A DNA stretch of 33,098 nucleotides from Actinomycetes bacterium (GCA_030603375.1 JAUVXY010000001.1:1-33098), one strand, 5' to 3'. Positions 1 through 7,891 are shown, numbered from the stretch's first letter. Made by a program: numbers and translations. Notes: generated from the sequence alone by a model not told the origin.

Positions 1-150
1 CTCATCATCTCCCTGGATCTCAAGCAGGCAAATATCCCTGATCAAATCCAATAACTTATCTGCAGACTTTTTATCTTTAACAATAGGATCAGCCTGCACA
101 TATTTAACCAATTGGTCGATATCAGGAGCTGTGTGATTCAAGTTCTTCAA
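1..150 (-). CDS. Unknown protein, N-terminal 50 codons only (runs off left edge)
   Basis: An open frame without stops runs from a TTG codon at 148-150 to the edge of the window. The start is chosen because a strong Shine-Dalgarno sequence (AGGAGG, about 158-163) lies 7 bases upstream. The protein begins (M)KNLNHTAPDIDQLVKYV and continues with a charged, probably helical stretch. I do not recognise the family. The visible part has no signal peptide or membrane segment. It is transcribed in the same direction as the accessory genes to its right, about 430 bases downstream of the DIP1984-family gene, and may be the next gene of that accessory zone. The rest of the gene is outside the window. Confidence 0.6.
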   Translation of the reverse strand, partial: MKNLNHTAPDIDQLVKYVQADPIVKDKKSADKLLDLIRDICLLEIQGDDE

Positions 151-488
151 AATCAAACCTCCTATAAATTTTCAAAAATTATTAATAAAATAATATTATT
201 AATCTTCTGCTCTATAATGACCACTAATTGTCTGGAGATACTGCTATAGAACTCAGGTTAAAATTTTTTTAATCCCCCTATAACTTATCTGATCTTTACA
301 ATAATAAAATTTTAATCAATTTGACGCCCAATCAAAATACCCTCAAATAACCACAGCTAAATCAATCTCAAATTAAGCAGAGACTCGGAGCCATCTAATA
401 ATTGTAATATGTAAGATTGTAAATCATAAGTTGATCAGTAGTGAGTTGTAAAAAGGTTTGGTACCAACCAACTGCCATTCTTATTTTA
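151..488. other. Intergenic AT-rich region
   Basis: No convincing open frame is visible on either strand. The stretch contains the ribosome binding site of the leftward partial gene and a perfect 10-bp palindrome TTGGTACCAA (about 458-467). On the minus strand that palindrome is followed by a short T run, a weak candidate for the 3' boundary of the structured element to its right. I searched this stretch for an IscB or TnpB start downstream of the structured element and found none. Confidence 0.5.
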
Positions 489-575
489 GGTGGATAGATA
501 GCATAACCACCCCCAATTTACGCTATTGGGTTTCGGGCTAACCTGCCTCACGGCAGTTTCACACTTGCTCCACTG
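489..575 (-). ncRNA. Candidate structured RNA with three consecutive stem-loops (possible HEARO/omega-RNA-like element)
   Basis: Read on the minus strand, three hairpins follow each other within about 70 bases. The first is CUGCC-GUGA-GGCAG, a 5-bp stem capped by a GNRA-type tetraloop (543-556). The second has arms CCCAAU and AUUGGG around a 7-base loop (512-530). The third has arms GGUGG and CCACC around a 13-base loop (489-511). The segment is more GC-rich than its surroundings and lies just after the stop codon of the DIP1984-family gene. Compact stems joined by short conserved-looking linkers (GUUAGCCCGAAACCC) remind me of the scaffold RNAs of IscB-type elements (HEARO, also called omega RNA), but this is recall and untested. 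No nuclease gene adjoins it. It could also be a remnant of a mobile element or an unrelated regulatory RNA. Confidence 0.4.
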
Positions 576-581
576 TCTCTA

Positions 582-1115
582 CTATTCTTCCTTAAAATTT
601 ACCTTATTTCTAAGATTTGCAATATGGATCTGAGTTATAATAGTTCTTATTTTTCTAATATTTTCCTGATAATCATCATAAACCTGTTTAAAAGAATGCT
701 TTGGTTTATGCACTATATCCCGCTCTTCTTTATGGATTATGCGCTTATAGGCAGAGTCAATAACTCTTTGGGATATTATTTCAATATCAGTAAGAAGGTT
801 TTTCCTGATCTCCAATGCTTCTGCGATACTTATTTCTTCTCCGTCCTGATCGATCTGATATTTAAAATTTGCTTCCTGTATCGCCTGATTAAGCTTTACT
901 CTTTTAATCTTTAACTTCTTTAATCTATCCTCTTGCTTTTTTTGATCAAAATCCTGGGCTGGCTCTCTTTCCTCTTCCTCCCTATTATTAAAGAACCTGT
1001 CACCTCTGTCTTGATCGCCCTGGGTTAACTTTTTAAGGAGTTTTATATTGCGGTCATATTCATTCCTTAACTCAATAGCTTCAAACAAATATAGATTTCC
1101 TTTATCATCGGGCAT
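582..1115 (-). CDS. DIP1984 (septicolysin-like) family protein
   Basis: The product is about 177 residues, highly charged and helical, and probably cytoplasmic since no signal or membrane segment is visible. The pattern matches my recollection of the DIP1984 family. An N-terminal LxEAxxLRxxYDRxIxxLKKL helix is followed by an acidic, low-complexity insert (around residues 35-60, rich in Asp, Glu and Arg). Then come NQAIQEANFKYQID, the ISIAEALEIRKNL segment, and a C-terminal helix ending in IQ-type packing. The family's biochemical role is not established; some members are annotated septicolysin without clear proof. ATG at 1113-1115 is preferred over the adjacent GTG because GGTGAG precedes it. 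A good promoter (module at 1160-1230) stands 45 bases upstream, so the gene is probably transcribed on its own. Confidence 0.7.
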   Translation of the reverse strand: MPDDKGNLYLFEAIELRNEYDRNIKLLKKLTQGDQDRGDRFFNNREEEEREPAQDFDQKKQEDRLKKLKIKRVKLNQAIQEANFKYQIDQDGEEISIAEALEIRKNLLTDIEIISQRVIDSAYKRIIHKEERDIVHKPKHSFKQVYDDYQENIRKIRTIITQIHIANLRNKVNFKEE

Positions 1116-1159
1116 CACTCACCATCTCTTTATCTATTGTTTAATAATTCTTCATAAAT

Positions 1160-1230
1160 ATTATATAGTAGTTTGATGTATTTGCACAATTGACTATAAG
1201 CATAATTATAATTCTGATTATAATGTAAAT
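1160..1230 (-). promoter_or_regulatory. Promoter module A upstream of the DIP1984-family gene
   Basis: On the minus strand the -10 box is TATAAT (1160-1165) and the -35-like box TTGTGC (1184-1189), with an 18-base spacer. Upstream lies ATTTACATTATAAT (1217-1230). The same arrangement, with identical total length and spacing, occurs before the Fic gene at 4134-4204. Confidence 0.6.
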
Positions 1231-1302
1231 ATTAATAATCATCTCCAGGCTTTTTGATCTTTTAAGTCAAGGTCCTGTAGATTCTATGAAATAATTTATG
1301 GT

Positions 1303-1460
1303 TAATTACTCTGGGGTCCTCTGTTTGGAAAGTCTATCATAGAATTTGCAGCTTCCTTATAATAGATAGGCTTTTTCTTAAATCTAATAGTAAGATCAAG
1401 CCTTTCTGATAATGGGGTTAATATTTTCTTTGAGGATATTTCTTCAAGATCTTTTTCAAT
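1303..1460 (-). pseudogene. Decayed reading frame following the DUF6557-family gene
   Basis: A stop-free stretch of about 51 codons ends in TAA at 1303-1305 and reads IEKDLEEISSKKIL and later LDLTIRFKKKPIYYKEA, which looks like ordinary protein. It has no usable ATG, GTG or TTG start near its 5' end. It is in the same frame as the DUF6557-family gene, separated from that gene's last codon only by TGA-AAT-TAA. It may be a former C-terminal extension now cut off by stops, or the 3' end of another gene joined by a deletion. I do not recognise the family. The remaining 1119-1302 bases hold the promoter module and otherwise only AT-rich sequence. Confidence 0.35.
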
Positions 1461-1466
1461 TTAATT

Positions 1467-2078
1467 TCATTTATCCGGGCATCTTCCCAGCAACATTTTA
1501 TAGATCTTCTCATTCGTGGCAGCAATTCGCTTATATTCTTTGTATTCTTTTTCTTTTTCCTCAGGCGTTCGTTTATCGATAAAACCTATTTTGGCCATAG
1601 TTTCTTCAAGTGAAATTAATTGAGAAGTACCGTTTTCTATCTCCCTTACACCTTTGTCCAGTATTAGTTTTTCCTCTTTAACTCTTTTATCCACAGTTTT
1701 TGAGGAATACCCGAAGAATGTCATCTCGTACAATGAATGGGCTACTGTATCTGCATTTCCATAAACTTCAAGACATTTATCTAATACATTAAAATTTAGC
1801 CATTCATCCCAGGAAGTCATCTCAAGTGCATAATGATTTTTATCACCCTTTATTATACCGAATACATCAAAAATAGATGTACCTGGCTCAATGCAATTCT
1901 CTATTTTTGCCACAATAAGGGTAATCAGTGGTTTGCAATGCCCGGGTTTGAGTGTCTTTAATCCTTCAAGCACTTTTTTATAAGCTTCATAAGCGCCATC
2001 TTTATGATCGTATTCCTCATTAAGCACAGCCCACACATGATCGTAATTTACAGAATTTATTAGCTCCTTAAAAATCAT
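1467..2078 (-). CDS. DUF6557 family protein
   Basis: The 203-residue product starts MIFKELINSVNYDHVWAVL and contains an EWLNFNV-type motif (TSWDEWLNFNV, around residues 88-98) preceded by a beta-rich section ending in HYALEMTSW. This combination matches my recollection of the DUF6557 family of unknown function. The C-terminal third is a long charged helix (KRTPEEKEKEYKEYKRIA). No signal peptide or membrane segment is visible. GGTGAC lies just upstream of the ATG. The stop is TGA, one of only four TGA stops in the window, and two codons later an in-frame TAA follows. The gene sits in the accessory zone between the TIM-barrel and DIP1984 genes, and no partner gene suggests a function. Confidence 0.65.
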   Translation of the reverse strand: MIFKELINSVNYDHVWAVLNEEYDHKDGAYEAYKKVLEGLKTLKPGHCKPLITLIVAKIENCIEPGTSIFDVFGIIKGDKNHYALEMTSWDEWLNFNVLDKCLEVYGNADTVAHSLYEMTFFGYSSKTVDKRVKEEKLILDKGVREIENGTSQLISLEETMAKIGFIDKRTPEEKEKEYKEYKRIAATNEKIYKMLLGRCPDK

Positions 2079-2178
2079 TTTGTCACCATAAAAAATAAAT
2101 ATCAGCTTTCTATTTTATACAGCCTGGGTCTTTTATTAAGAAAATCATAAGAATGAAAACTAAACTAATTATGTAAAT

Positions 2179-2937
2179 CTATTTTCCCTCATATAGATCT
2201 TTTAATTTTAACCCATCTGGTAATAGCTGAGAATGGAACTGGGGTAAATATTCTAAAACTAAGTGACCTCTAAATTCATTTTGCCTTAGAAAGGATAATA
2301 TTTTATCAAAATCCAGAGCCATTTCTTCTTCGGGGTAATATATTGGATAATGTTGTTTTATACTGTTTTTTACCCTATTGGATATATGAAATATTTTAAT
2401 AATATTGATATTTTTTTTAAGGTCCCTAAGGATATCTTCCTGTTCTTTATGGACATGAGAAAAATCATAACAAATACGATAAAGTCTGGTATTTTTACAA
2501 AAATCAAACATTCCTTCTATACTGCCAAATATTCTTTTTTTGCTTTCAAAGGTTTCCCAGCATAAATACAATTCTTCTTTTTTTAGGACTGGTTCTATTC
2601 TTTCTTTAAGCAACTTTTTTATTGCTTCATATTTTCCCATACTTGGGTGAATTACTATTGAATCACAGCCAAGCGATTTTGCAATCTCTGTTGTCTTATT
2701 AAAAACATTTGAGAATAGGTCAAGATTGGATAGTTTAAACTGTGCAAAGTGTATAGATGAGGCTTTAATATTTATTTTCTTAAATGGTTCTAAAATTTCT
2801 TTTATATCAGCCTTTAAGAATAATTCGGGGTCCAGAAAAGCCACTTCTACAAAACCTATATTTTGAAAAGCTTTCACAGCTTCAAACCAATTATATTTTC
2901 CACTTTCCGGGAAAGAGACTCTGACTGAAAATTTCAT
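2179..2937 (-). CDS. Xylose isomerase-like TIM-barrel protein (sugar phosphate isomerase/epimerase family)
   Basis: The sequence fits the AP endonuclease 2/xylose isomerase-like barrel. It shows MKFSVRVSFP at the first strand, SIHFAQF, LGCDSIVIHPS, a Glu in LYLCWETFE, a Asp/His pair in ICYDFSHVH, a His in KIFHIS and a Glu in LVLEYLPQ. These are the usual metal-ligand positions of the fold. The substrate cannot be told. I prefer ATG 2935-2937 (252 residues), which places the first beta strand at the N-terminus. The frame also stays open to a GTG at 3004-3006 overlapping the Fic stop codon (GTGA), which would allow translational coupling. That 23-residue extension is encoded by an 11-bp tandem repeat and looks non-native. 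The gene probably forms a unit with the Fic gene. Confidence 0.75.
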   Translation of the reverse strand: MKFSVRVSFPESGKYNWFEAVKAFQNIGFVEVAFLDPELFLKADIKEILEPFKKINIKASSIHFAQFKLSNLDLFSNVFNKTTEIAKSLGCDSIVIHPSMGKYEAIKKLLKERIEPVLKKEELYLCWETFESKKRIFGSIEGMFDFCKNTRLYRICYDFSHVHKEQEDILRDLKKNINIIKIFHISNRVKNSIKQHYPIYYPEEEMALDFDKILSFLRQNEFRGHLVLEYLPQFHSQLLPDGLKLKDLYEGK

Positions 2938-2971
2938 GGTTGCCCGCCCATATTGCTTTGATTTTAAGTTA

Positions 2972-3000
2972 GTTGACGTAAAGTTGACGTAAAGTTGACG
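2972..3000. repeat. 11-bp tandem repeat at the Fic/TIM-barrel junction
   Basis: The unit GTTGACGTAAA occurs twice in full (2972-2982, 2983-2993) and a third time for seven bases (2994-3000). Since 11 is not a multiple of 3, a change in copy number would shift the frame between the GTG overlapping the Fic stop and the body of the TIM-barrel gene. Confidence 0.85.
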
Positions 3001-3002
3001 AT

Positions 3003-4040
3003 TCACAGCAACTCATAGTAAGTTGCTTTACCTTTCCCAGCCCTTGCTATCAAATTATGCTCTAATAAAACTCTAATTATCCGATTTGCTGTTTCTCTAC
3101 TTACATCAAACATCTTTTGAATTTCAGAACTATTAATCCTTGGATTTACTTGTAAATATTTTAAAATTTTAATTTGTCTTTCGTTTAAGAAAACCTGTCC
3201 CCTTTTATCTTTAAGTCTTCTATCATGACTTAGCTGTAGGACTGTATCCTTAACTTTATTCATGCTAATTGCAACACCCTCACAGAAATATTCCAACCAT
3301 TGTGTTGTATCTAGAGTGTTCTGGTCTACTGTTTGTAATGCAGCATAATAACTTCCTCTGTCTTCATTATAGTAATCATCCAGTGCAAAGAATCTTTTAG
3401 TATCAAAACCTTTAAGATACAGAATCAATGTAGACAGTGCTCTGGCAGTTCTCCCATTACCATCAACAAAAGGATGAATTCTAACAAATTCATAATGGGA
3501 AATCCCACTTAATATCACAGGATACAATTCCCTTGCTTGTTTACTGTTTGACCATAAGACAAAATCCTTCATAAGATTTGCTACTTTATTTTCAGGAGGT
3601 GGTTGGAAAACAACTTCTCCATAACCATTTACCACAGCAACTGGTATTTTGCGGTAGAAGCCTGATTGATCTTTTGGCAAAATATTTCTTGTGTTGATTT
3701 GATGAATCTTAAGAATAATTTCTTCAGTAATATTTTTAACTTTTTTATCTCCAAGTTTATCAATATATTCAAGCACCCCGACATAGTTTAGTACTTCATC
3801 TTTATCTTTTTGCCAGGCAGCAACTTCATTACCAATAAGTAATTTCTTTACCTGTTCCAAAGTCAAAGGATTGCCTTCTATGCTTGTCGAGTGATGGGCC
3901 ATTTTAACAATTGCTTCCCTACGTAGTTTAAGTTCCAATTGCGGAAGAAGGGAAGCATTCAGAATCAGTTCTCTTGCTGCTGAGATCTCAGCAATATGCT
4001 GGACGATTTTATTGGTTGTTTTAAAAACCGGGTTAAACAT
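3003..4040 (-). CDS. Fic family protein, class II (AMP-transferase with N-terminal inhibitory motif)
   Basis: The protein has 345 residues. The catalytic motif HPFVDGNGRTAR lies at residues 189-200 and contains all key residues (His189, Asp193, Gly194-Asn195-Gly196, Arg197, Arg200). The inhibitory helix STSIEGN lies at 51-57, N-terminal to the Fic core, which defines class II; its Glu is expected to hold the enzyme inactive by competing for ATP gamma-phosphate binding. A winged-helix domain follows at about 285-345 (QIKILKYL, SSEIQKMFDVSRETANRIIR), so it may bind DNA and autoregulate. The family transfers AMP to Ser, Thr or Tyr of target proteins; the target here is unknown. AAGGAAA precedes the ATG. 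No separate antitoxin gene adjoins, consistent with the built-in inhibitor. A promoter module lies 94 bases upstream. Confidence 0.93.
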   Translation of the reverse strand: MFNPVFKTTNKIVQHIAEISAARELILNASLLPQLELKLRREAIVKMAHHSTSIEGNPLTLEQVKKLLIGNEVAAWQKDKDEVLNYVGVLEYIDKLGDKKVKNITEEIILKIHQINTRNILPKDQSGFYRKIPVAVVNGYGEVVFQPPPENKVANLMKDFVLWSNSKQARELYPVILSGISHYEFVRIHPFVDGNGRTARALSTLILYLKGFDTKRFFALDDYYNEDRGSYYAALQTVDQNTLDTTQWLEYFCEGVAISMNKVKDTVLQLSHDRRLKDKRGQVFLNERQIKILKYLQVNPRINSSEIQKMFDVSRETANRIIRVLLEHNLIARAGKGKATYYELL

Positions 4041-4133
4041 TTTCCTTATTTTTTAAATTAAGAAACTATTAATCATAAAATTATAATTCCGTATGGCCTA
4101 AATAAAATATCTTTATTTAATACGGTGTTTATA

Positions 4134-4204
4134 ATTATATAGAAATTCAAAGTACTTGCATAATTAATTATAACTATAACAAAGATTGTAATTATAATGT
4201 AAAT
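4134..4204 (-). promoter_or_regulatory. Promoter module B upstream of the Fic gene
   Basis: On the minus strand the -10 box is TATAAT (4134-4139) and the -35-like box TTATGC (4158-4163), with an 18-base spacer and ATTTACATTATAAT at 4191-4204. Aligned without gaps to module A (1160-1230), about 54 of 71 positions agree by hand count. The 94-base leader to the Fic ATG is AT-rich. Confidence 0.6.
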
Positions 4205-4318
4205 GTTTCCCTATTTCTTACGGGTGACCAAGAGAAAAACACTGGCAGAAACTCAGATCTGTGTGTTTCTAAAAATGATTTATTTACTTCTGAGGATAAT
4301 TTGAGTGATAATATTTGG
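4205..4318. other. Short intergenic spacer between Fic promoter and tRNA-Asn
   Basis: No open frame of note is visible. On the minus strand, downstream of the tRNA, an imperfect hairpin with arms AGAAAC and GTTTCT is followed by a T-rich stretch around 4228-4270 and could end tRNA transcription. The pairing is weak. No copy of the tRNA 3' end that would mark an integration site was found. Confidence 0.3.
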
Positions 4319-4390
<72 letters not shown>

Positions 4391-4414
4391 ACGTAAGGCT
4401 TTAAACGATATGCT

Positions 4415-4442
4415 ATTATAATATATAGAAAGTTTATTGCAA
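4415..4442 (-). promoter_or_regulatory. Promoter of tRNA-Asn
   Basis: On the minus strand a TTGCAA box (4437-4442) and TATAAT (4415-4420) are separated by 16 bases, about 25 bases before the tRNA 5' end and just after the rpoD stop codon. This is the clearest sigma-70 type promoter in the window. Confidence 0.7.
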
Positions 4443-4460
4443 GTAATTACCCTGAGTTTT

Positions 4461-5558
4461 TTAAGTCTCTAAAAAATCTCTCAAGGCCCCACTTCTATTC
4501 GGGTGTCTTAACTTACCCAAAGTTTTTGCCTCTATTTGTCTTATTCTTTCTCTTGTTACGCCAAATTCCCTGCCAACTTCTTCCAATGTTCTTGGGTGAC
4601 CGTCGTGTAATCCGAACCTGAGCTGAATCACTTTCCTTTCCCTCTCGTTCAAAGTACCTAATACTTCCTGAAGTTGTTCTTGAAGCATGGCAAAAGATGC
4701 AGCAGCTGCTGGTGTCTCTATTCTTGAATCTTCGATAAAATCTCCAAGATGACTGTCCTCTTCTTCCCCAATAGGTGTTTCAAGTGATACAGGCTCTTGA
4801 GATATTTTCATAACTTCTCTGACCTTTTCAACAGTAAACTGCAATTCCTTTGCTATCTCTTTCGGAGTTGGTTCTCTTCCAAGCTTTTGCAGTAACTGCC
4901 TCTGAGTTCTTATCAGCTTATTAATAGTTTCCACCATATGAACCGGAATTCTAATAGTTCTTGCCTGATCTGCTATTGCTCTCGTTATAGCCTGCCTTAT
5001 CCACCACGTTGCATAGGTAGAAAATTTGTAACCTTTTCTATAATCAAACTTTTCTACAGCCCTTATAAGCCCAAGATTCCCTTCCTGGATAAGGTCTAAA
5101 AATAACATTCCCCTGCCTACATACTTCTTAGCTATGCTCACAACAAGTCTCAAGTTTGCTGCAACAAGTTTTCTTTTAGCATCCATATCGCCATCCTCAA
5201 CCTTTTTAGCAAGCTGAACTTCCTCTACAGCAACAAGCAGCCTGACTTTACCAATTTCTTTAAGGTACATTCTTACAGGATCGTTAGTAGGAGATTTTAT
5301 ATTAAAATCTAACTTTCTTTTTAAAAGATTGTTCTTTTTTTTCTTAACAGCCAAATTGTCAATGCCTCCATCTTCTTCGCTTATAATCTCTATTTCTAAA
5401 TTCTGCATAACGTCATATATATTTTCTATCTGTTCCTTAGTTAAATCTATATCTGAAAGCATATCGCCAATTTCCTCAGTAGTTAGCACCCCTTCTTCTC
5501 TGCCTTTACTTATTAATTCTTTTACCTCTTCTAACTTAAGTTCGGAACCTTTTTTCAT
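4461..5558 (-). CDS. rpoD: Primary RNA polymerase sigma factor (RpoD/SigA)
   Basis: The 365-residue protein directs RNA polymerase to housekeeping promoters. A region 1.1-like helical domain covers about residues 1-60. A Lys-rich linker follows, then region 1.2 (DPVRMYLKEIG, about 93-103). Region 2 (about 135-205) includes the core-binding and -10 recognition helices, with FSTYATWWIRQAITRAI. Region 3 has RIPVHMVETINKL, and region 4 carries the -35 helix-turn-helix (TLEEVGREFGVTRERIRQIE). The length is typical of short SigA proteins without the large insertion of E. coli sigma-70. GGGGTGA lies 7 bases before the ATG. It follows dnaG by 100 bases, the usual dnaG-rpoD macromolecular synthesis pair. 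The two TATAAT boxes noted nearby fit this sigma factor. Confidence 0.98.
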   Translation of the reverse strand: MKKGSELKLEEVKELISKGREEGVLTTEEIGDMLSDIDLTKEQIENIYDVMQNLEIEIISEEDGGIDNLAVKKKKNNLLKRKLDFNIKSPTNDPVRMYLKEIGKVRLLVAVEEVQLAKKVEDGDMDAKRKLVAANLRLVVSIAKKYVGRGMLFLDLIQEGNLGLIRAVEKFDYRKGYKFSTYATWWIRQAITRAIADQARTIRIPVHMVETINKLIRTQRQLLQKLGREPTPKEIAKELQFTVEKVREVMKISQEPVSLETPIGEEEDSHLGDFIEDSRIETPAAAASFAMLQEQLQEVLGTLNERERKVIQLRFGLHDGHPRTLEEVGREFGVTRERIRQIEAKTLGKLRHPNRSGALRDFLET

Positions 5559-5658
5559 GTTTAAATCACCCCATAATTTATTTAAAATTATTATAATTTT
5601 AATAAATTATAATTAGCCTTATTTTAATATATTTTATCATTAAATATAACTACATTAT

Positions 5659-7596
5659 TTAACCAGAAATATTTAACTTCCTTTTTTCTTTCTCAAGCTC
5701 ATTTATTTTACAATTGAGCCTGTCGATCTTACTTTTTATCTCTTCTTTCCTTGACTCATTTTCTCTGTTTTTGTTTCCCTCTAGTTTTATATTCTTTTGA
5801 ATGCTTTCCAAAGATAGCATCTGCTTTCTAGTTTTTTCTATCTTTTCTGAAATGTAAATTTTTTGCAAATTTTTTAACACCTCAAGACAAGCCATATTTT
5901 CATCACTGTAATGTTTCTTGTTAAAAAATACGTAATTATATATTTTTTTTACATCTCCATCCTCTATTTCATTTTCCGATATTTCTAAAGGAAAATTTAT
6001 TTTCTTACCTTTTACCTTGTATCTGTCAATTTTATTTTTTGCTATTAAATAAAGTTTTCTTGTATCCTCAAATCTGAAATATTCTGCTCCTAAATTTAAT
6101 AATTCTTCCATCGAATTTCCGACACCATTTACTATAAGTGTTAATGCTTCTAACTCTATATTTTTAAGCGGTGGGATGCTTTCCCTGTGCAGACTTTCTT
6201 TGCCATTTTTATCTCTTCTACCCCAGACTCCCACTTTGTTTTTATAAGCGTAAGACTTTTTAAGCATTTCTTCAAGCAATAAGCTTTCCTTAATATCTAA
6301 TTTCTGGGATATTTTTTTTAAGCATTCTTCTTGTACAATTCTTGATGATAAAGTGGAAATAAACTGCAGCAGCACATTGCTGGCTCTTAGTTTTTCGTAA
6401 AGATTGGAAATATTGTATTTTCTCAGGATCGTATCAATGGTAAAATCTATCATGCTTACAGAATTCTCGATCCTCTCAATAAAGCTCTCCCTGCCTTTTT
6501 TCATAATGAAATCTGCAGGATCATACCCTTCATCTAGAATAGAAACACCTATGTTAATATTGTTCTCGTGATACAAATCCAGCCGTTCATTATATTCCTG
6601 CAATCTTTCCATCCCTTTAAGAGAAGCGCTTCTTCCTGCCTCATCGCTATCAAATACAAGTATTATGTTTTTGGTAAACCTTCCCAAAATTTTAATCTGG
6701 TCTGATGTAAGAGCAGTTCCAAGACTGGCTACAATATTCTTCATCCCACATTGATATAGCGCCATCACATCTGTGTATCCCTCCGTTATCAGTACCCTGT
6801 CTTCAGCAACAATGTGGCTTTTAGCCTCAAAGATTCCATATATATTTTTGCTTTTTGAGTAAAGCTTAGTTTCCGGAGTATTTATGTACTTTGCAGTTTG
6901 TCCTTTTTCTTCATCAAAGCCGGGAGTAATTCTTCCTCCAAATCCTACGGTTTTGTTAACAATATCTTTTATGGGGAACACTATTCTTCCTCTAAATCTG
7001 TCATATATTTCATTTCCCCTTTTACTGCTTTTAACAGCAAGCCCGCATCCTAGAATTTCTTCGCAACTATAGCCTCTCTTTTTTGCAAAATTTGAGAAAT
7101 TATCCCAGCTGTTCAGACTAAACCCAACTTCAAACTGTTCTATTGTTTTATCCTCAAAGCCTCTTTTCTTTAAATAATTCAGGGCAGGAGCACCCTTTTT
7201 GCTGTTAAACAATATATAGTTGTAATACTTTTTAGCAAGTTCATTTAATTCAAATAATCTATTTTTTTTCCTGCCTGCTTCTGAAGAACCGCTATGGGAA
7301 TAACTTAATTTATAGCCTGATTTATTAGCTAAAAACTCCACTGCCTCCAGAAATTGCATGTTTTCAATCTTCATTATAAAACTTATTACATCGCCGCCTT
7401 CTCCGCAACCAAAGCAGTGATATAACTGTTTAATTGGATCTACTGTAAATGATGGGGTTTTCTCTTTATGAAAAGGACAAAGGCCTGTGTAATTCTTTCC
7501 AGCTTTTTTTAAGTTTACATAACCTGAAACAATATTATATATATCTGCCCTTGCTTTCAGTTCATCAACCTCACCGTCTTTTAAGCTCCTGCCCAT
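5659..7596 (-). CDS. dnaG: DNA primase DnaG
   Basis: This 645-residue enzyme makes the RNA primers for DNA replication. The CHC2 zinc finger has Cys40, His43, Cys61 and Cys64 (CPFH...HCFGC). The catalytic core contains the RNA-polymerase-basic motif region and a TOPRIM domain with EGYTDVMAL (about residue 270) and VFDSDEAGR (about 315). The C-terminal third, where the helicase DnaB binds, is divergent and ends in a Lys/Glu-rich coiled coil (about 590-645). GAGGG sits close to the ATG. The gene lies upstream of rpoD and downstream of ppdK, after a 330-base spacer with hairpins. Confidence 0.97.
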   Translation of the reverse strand: MGRSLKDGEVDELKARADIYNIVSGYVNLKKAGKNYTGLCPFHKEKTPSFTVDPIKQLYHCFGCGEGGDVISFIMKIENMQFLEAVEFLANKSGYKLSYSHSGSSEAGRKKNRLFELNELAKKYYNYILFNSKKGAPALNYLKKRGFEDKTIEQFEVGFSLNSWDNFSNFAKKRGYSCEEILGCGLAVKSSKRGNEIYDRFRGRIVFPIKDIVNKTVGFGGRITPGFDEEKGQTAKYINTPETKLYSKSKNIYGIFEAKSHIVAEDRVLITEGYTDVMALYQCGMKNIVASLGTALTSDQIKILGRFTKNIILVFDSDEAGRSASLKGMERLQEYNERLDLYHENNINIGVSILDEGYDPADFIMKKGRESFIERIENSVSMIDFTIDTILRKYNISNLYEKLRASNVLLQFISTLSSRIVQEECLKKISQKLDIKESLLLEEMLKKSYAYKNKVGVWGRRDKNGKESLHRESIPPLKNIELEALTLIVNGVGNSMEELLNLGAEYFRFEDTRKLYLIAKNKIDRYKVKGKKINFPLEISENEIEDGDVKKIYNYVFFNKKHYSDENMACLEVLKNLQKIYISEKIEKTRKQMLSLESIQKNIKLEGNKNRENESRKEEIKSKIDRLNCKINELEKEKRKLNISG

Positions 7597-7763
7597 ATCC
7601 CTCTTTTTTTATATTTATTACTTATGCTTGTATTAGTTATTTTATACCATATTACATTTATCTGAAACAATCAGATTTCAAATATTCACCAATACAAAAG
7701 TTTATGCAGTGTGCCAGGTAGGATCTTATACTAAAGCAATCTTTAGTTATTCTCTGAAATTAT

Positions 7764-7810
7764 ATTCTATAAGAGCTTGCTTAAAATTTAAAAGCAAGCT
7801 CTTATAGAAT
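7764..7810. repeat. Perfect 19-bp inverted repeat in the ppdK-dnaG spacer
   Basis: Arms 7764-7782 (ATTCTATAAGAGCTTGCTT) and 7792-7810 are exact reverse complements around a 9-base AT spacer. Neither strand has a T run directly after the stem, so it is not a canonical terminator. It could be a transcript-end hairpin, a protein-binding palindrome or a small mobile-repeat unit. The rest of the 7597-7925 spacer holds a second hairpin (7892-7915) and no gene. Confidence 0.85.
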
Positions 7811-7891
7811 TACTTCTTATACGCAGTCTATTTCAACATATGCCATATTTATAATGTCATATGCTATTCGCTCAGGATTAAGACAAACCAG

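Noticed and set aside
151..488. Possible IscB or TnpB coding sequence beside the structured RNA
   Set aside because: No frame on the minus strand downstream of the hairpins shows an open stretch or a recognisable N-terminal or nuclease motif.
624..914. Rightward open frame over the DIP1984-family gene
   Set aside because: It lies on the opposite strand of a recognisable gene and gives a Phe/Leu/Ile-rich nonsense sequence with no ribosome binding site.
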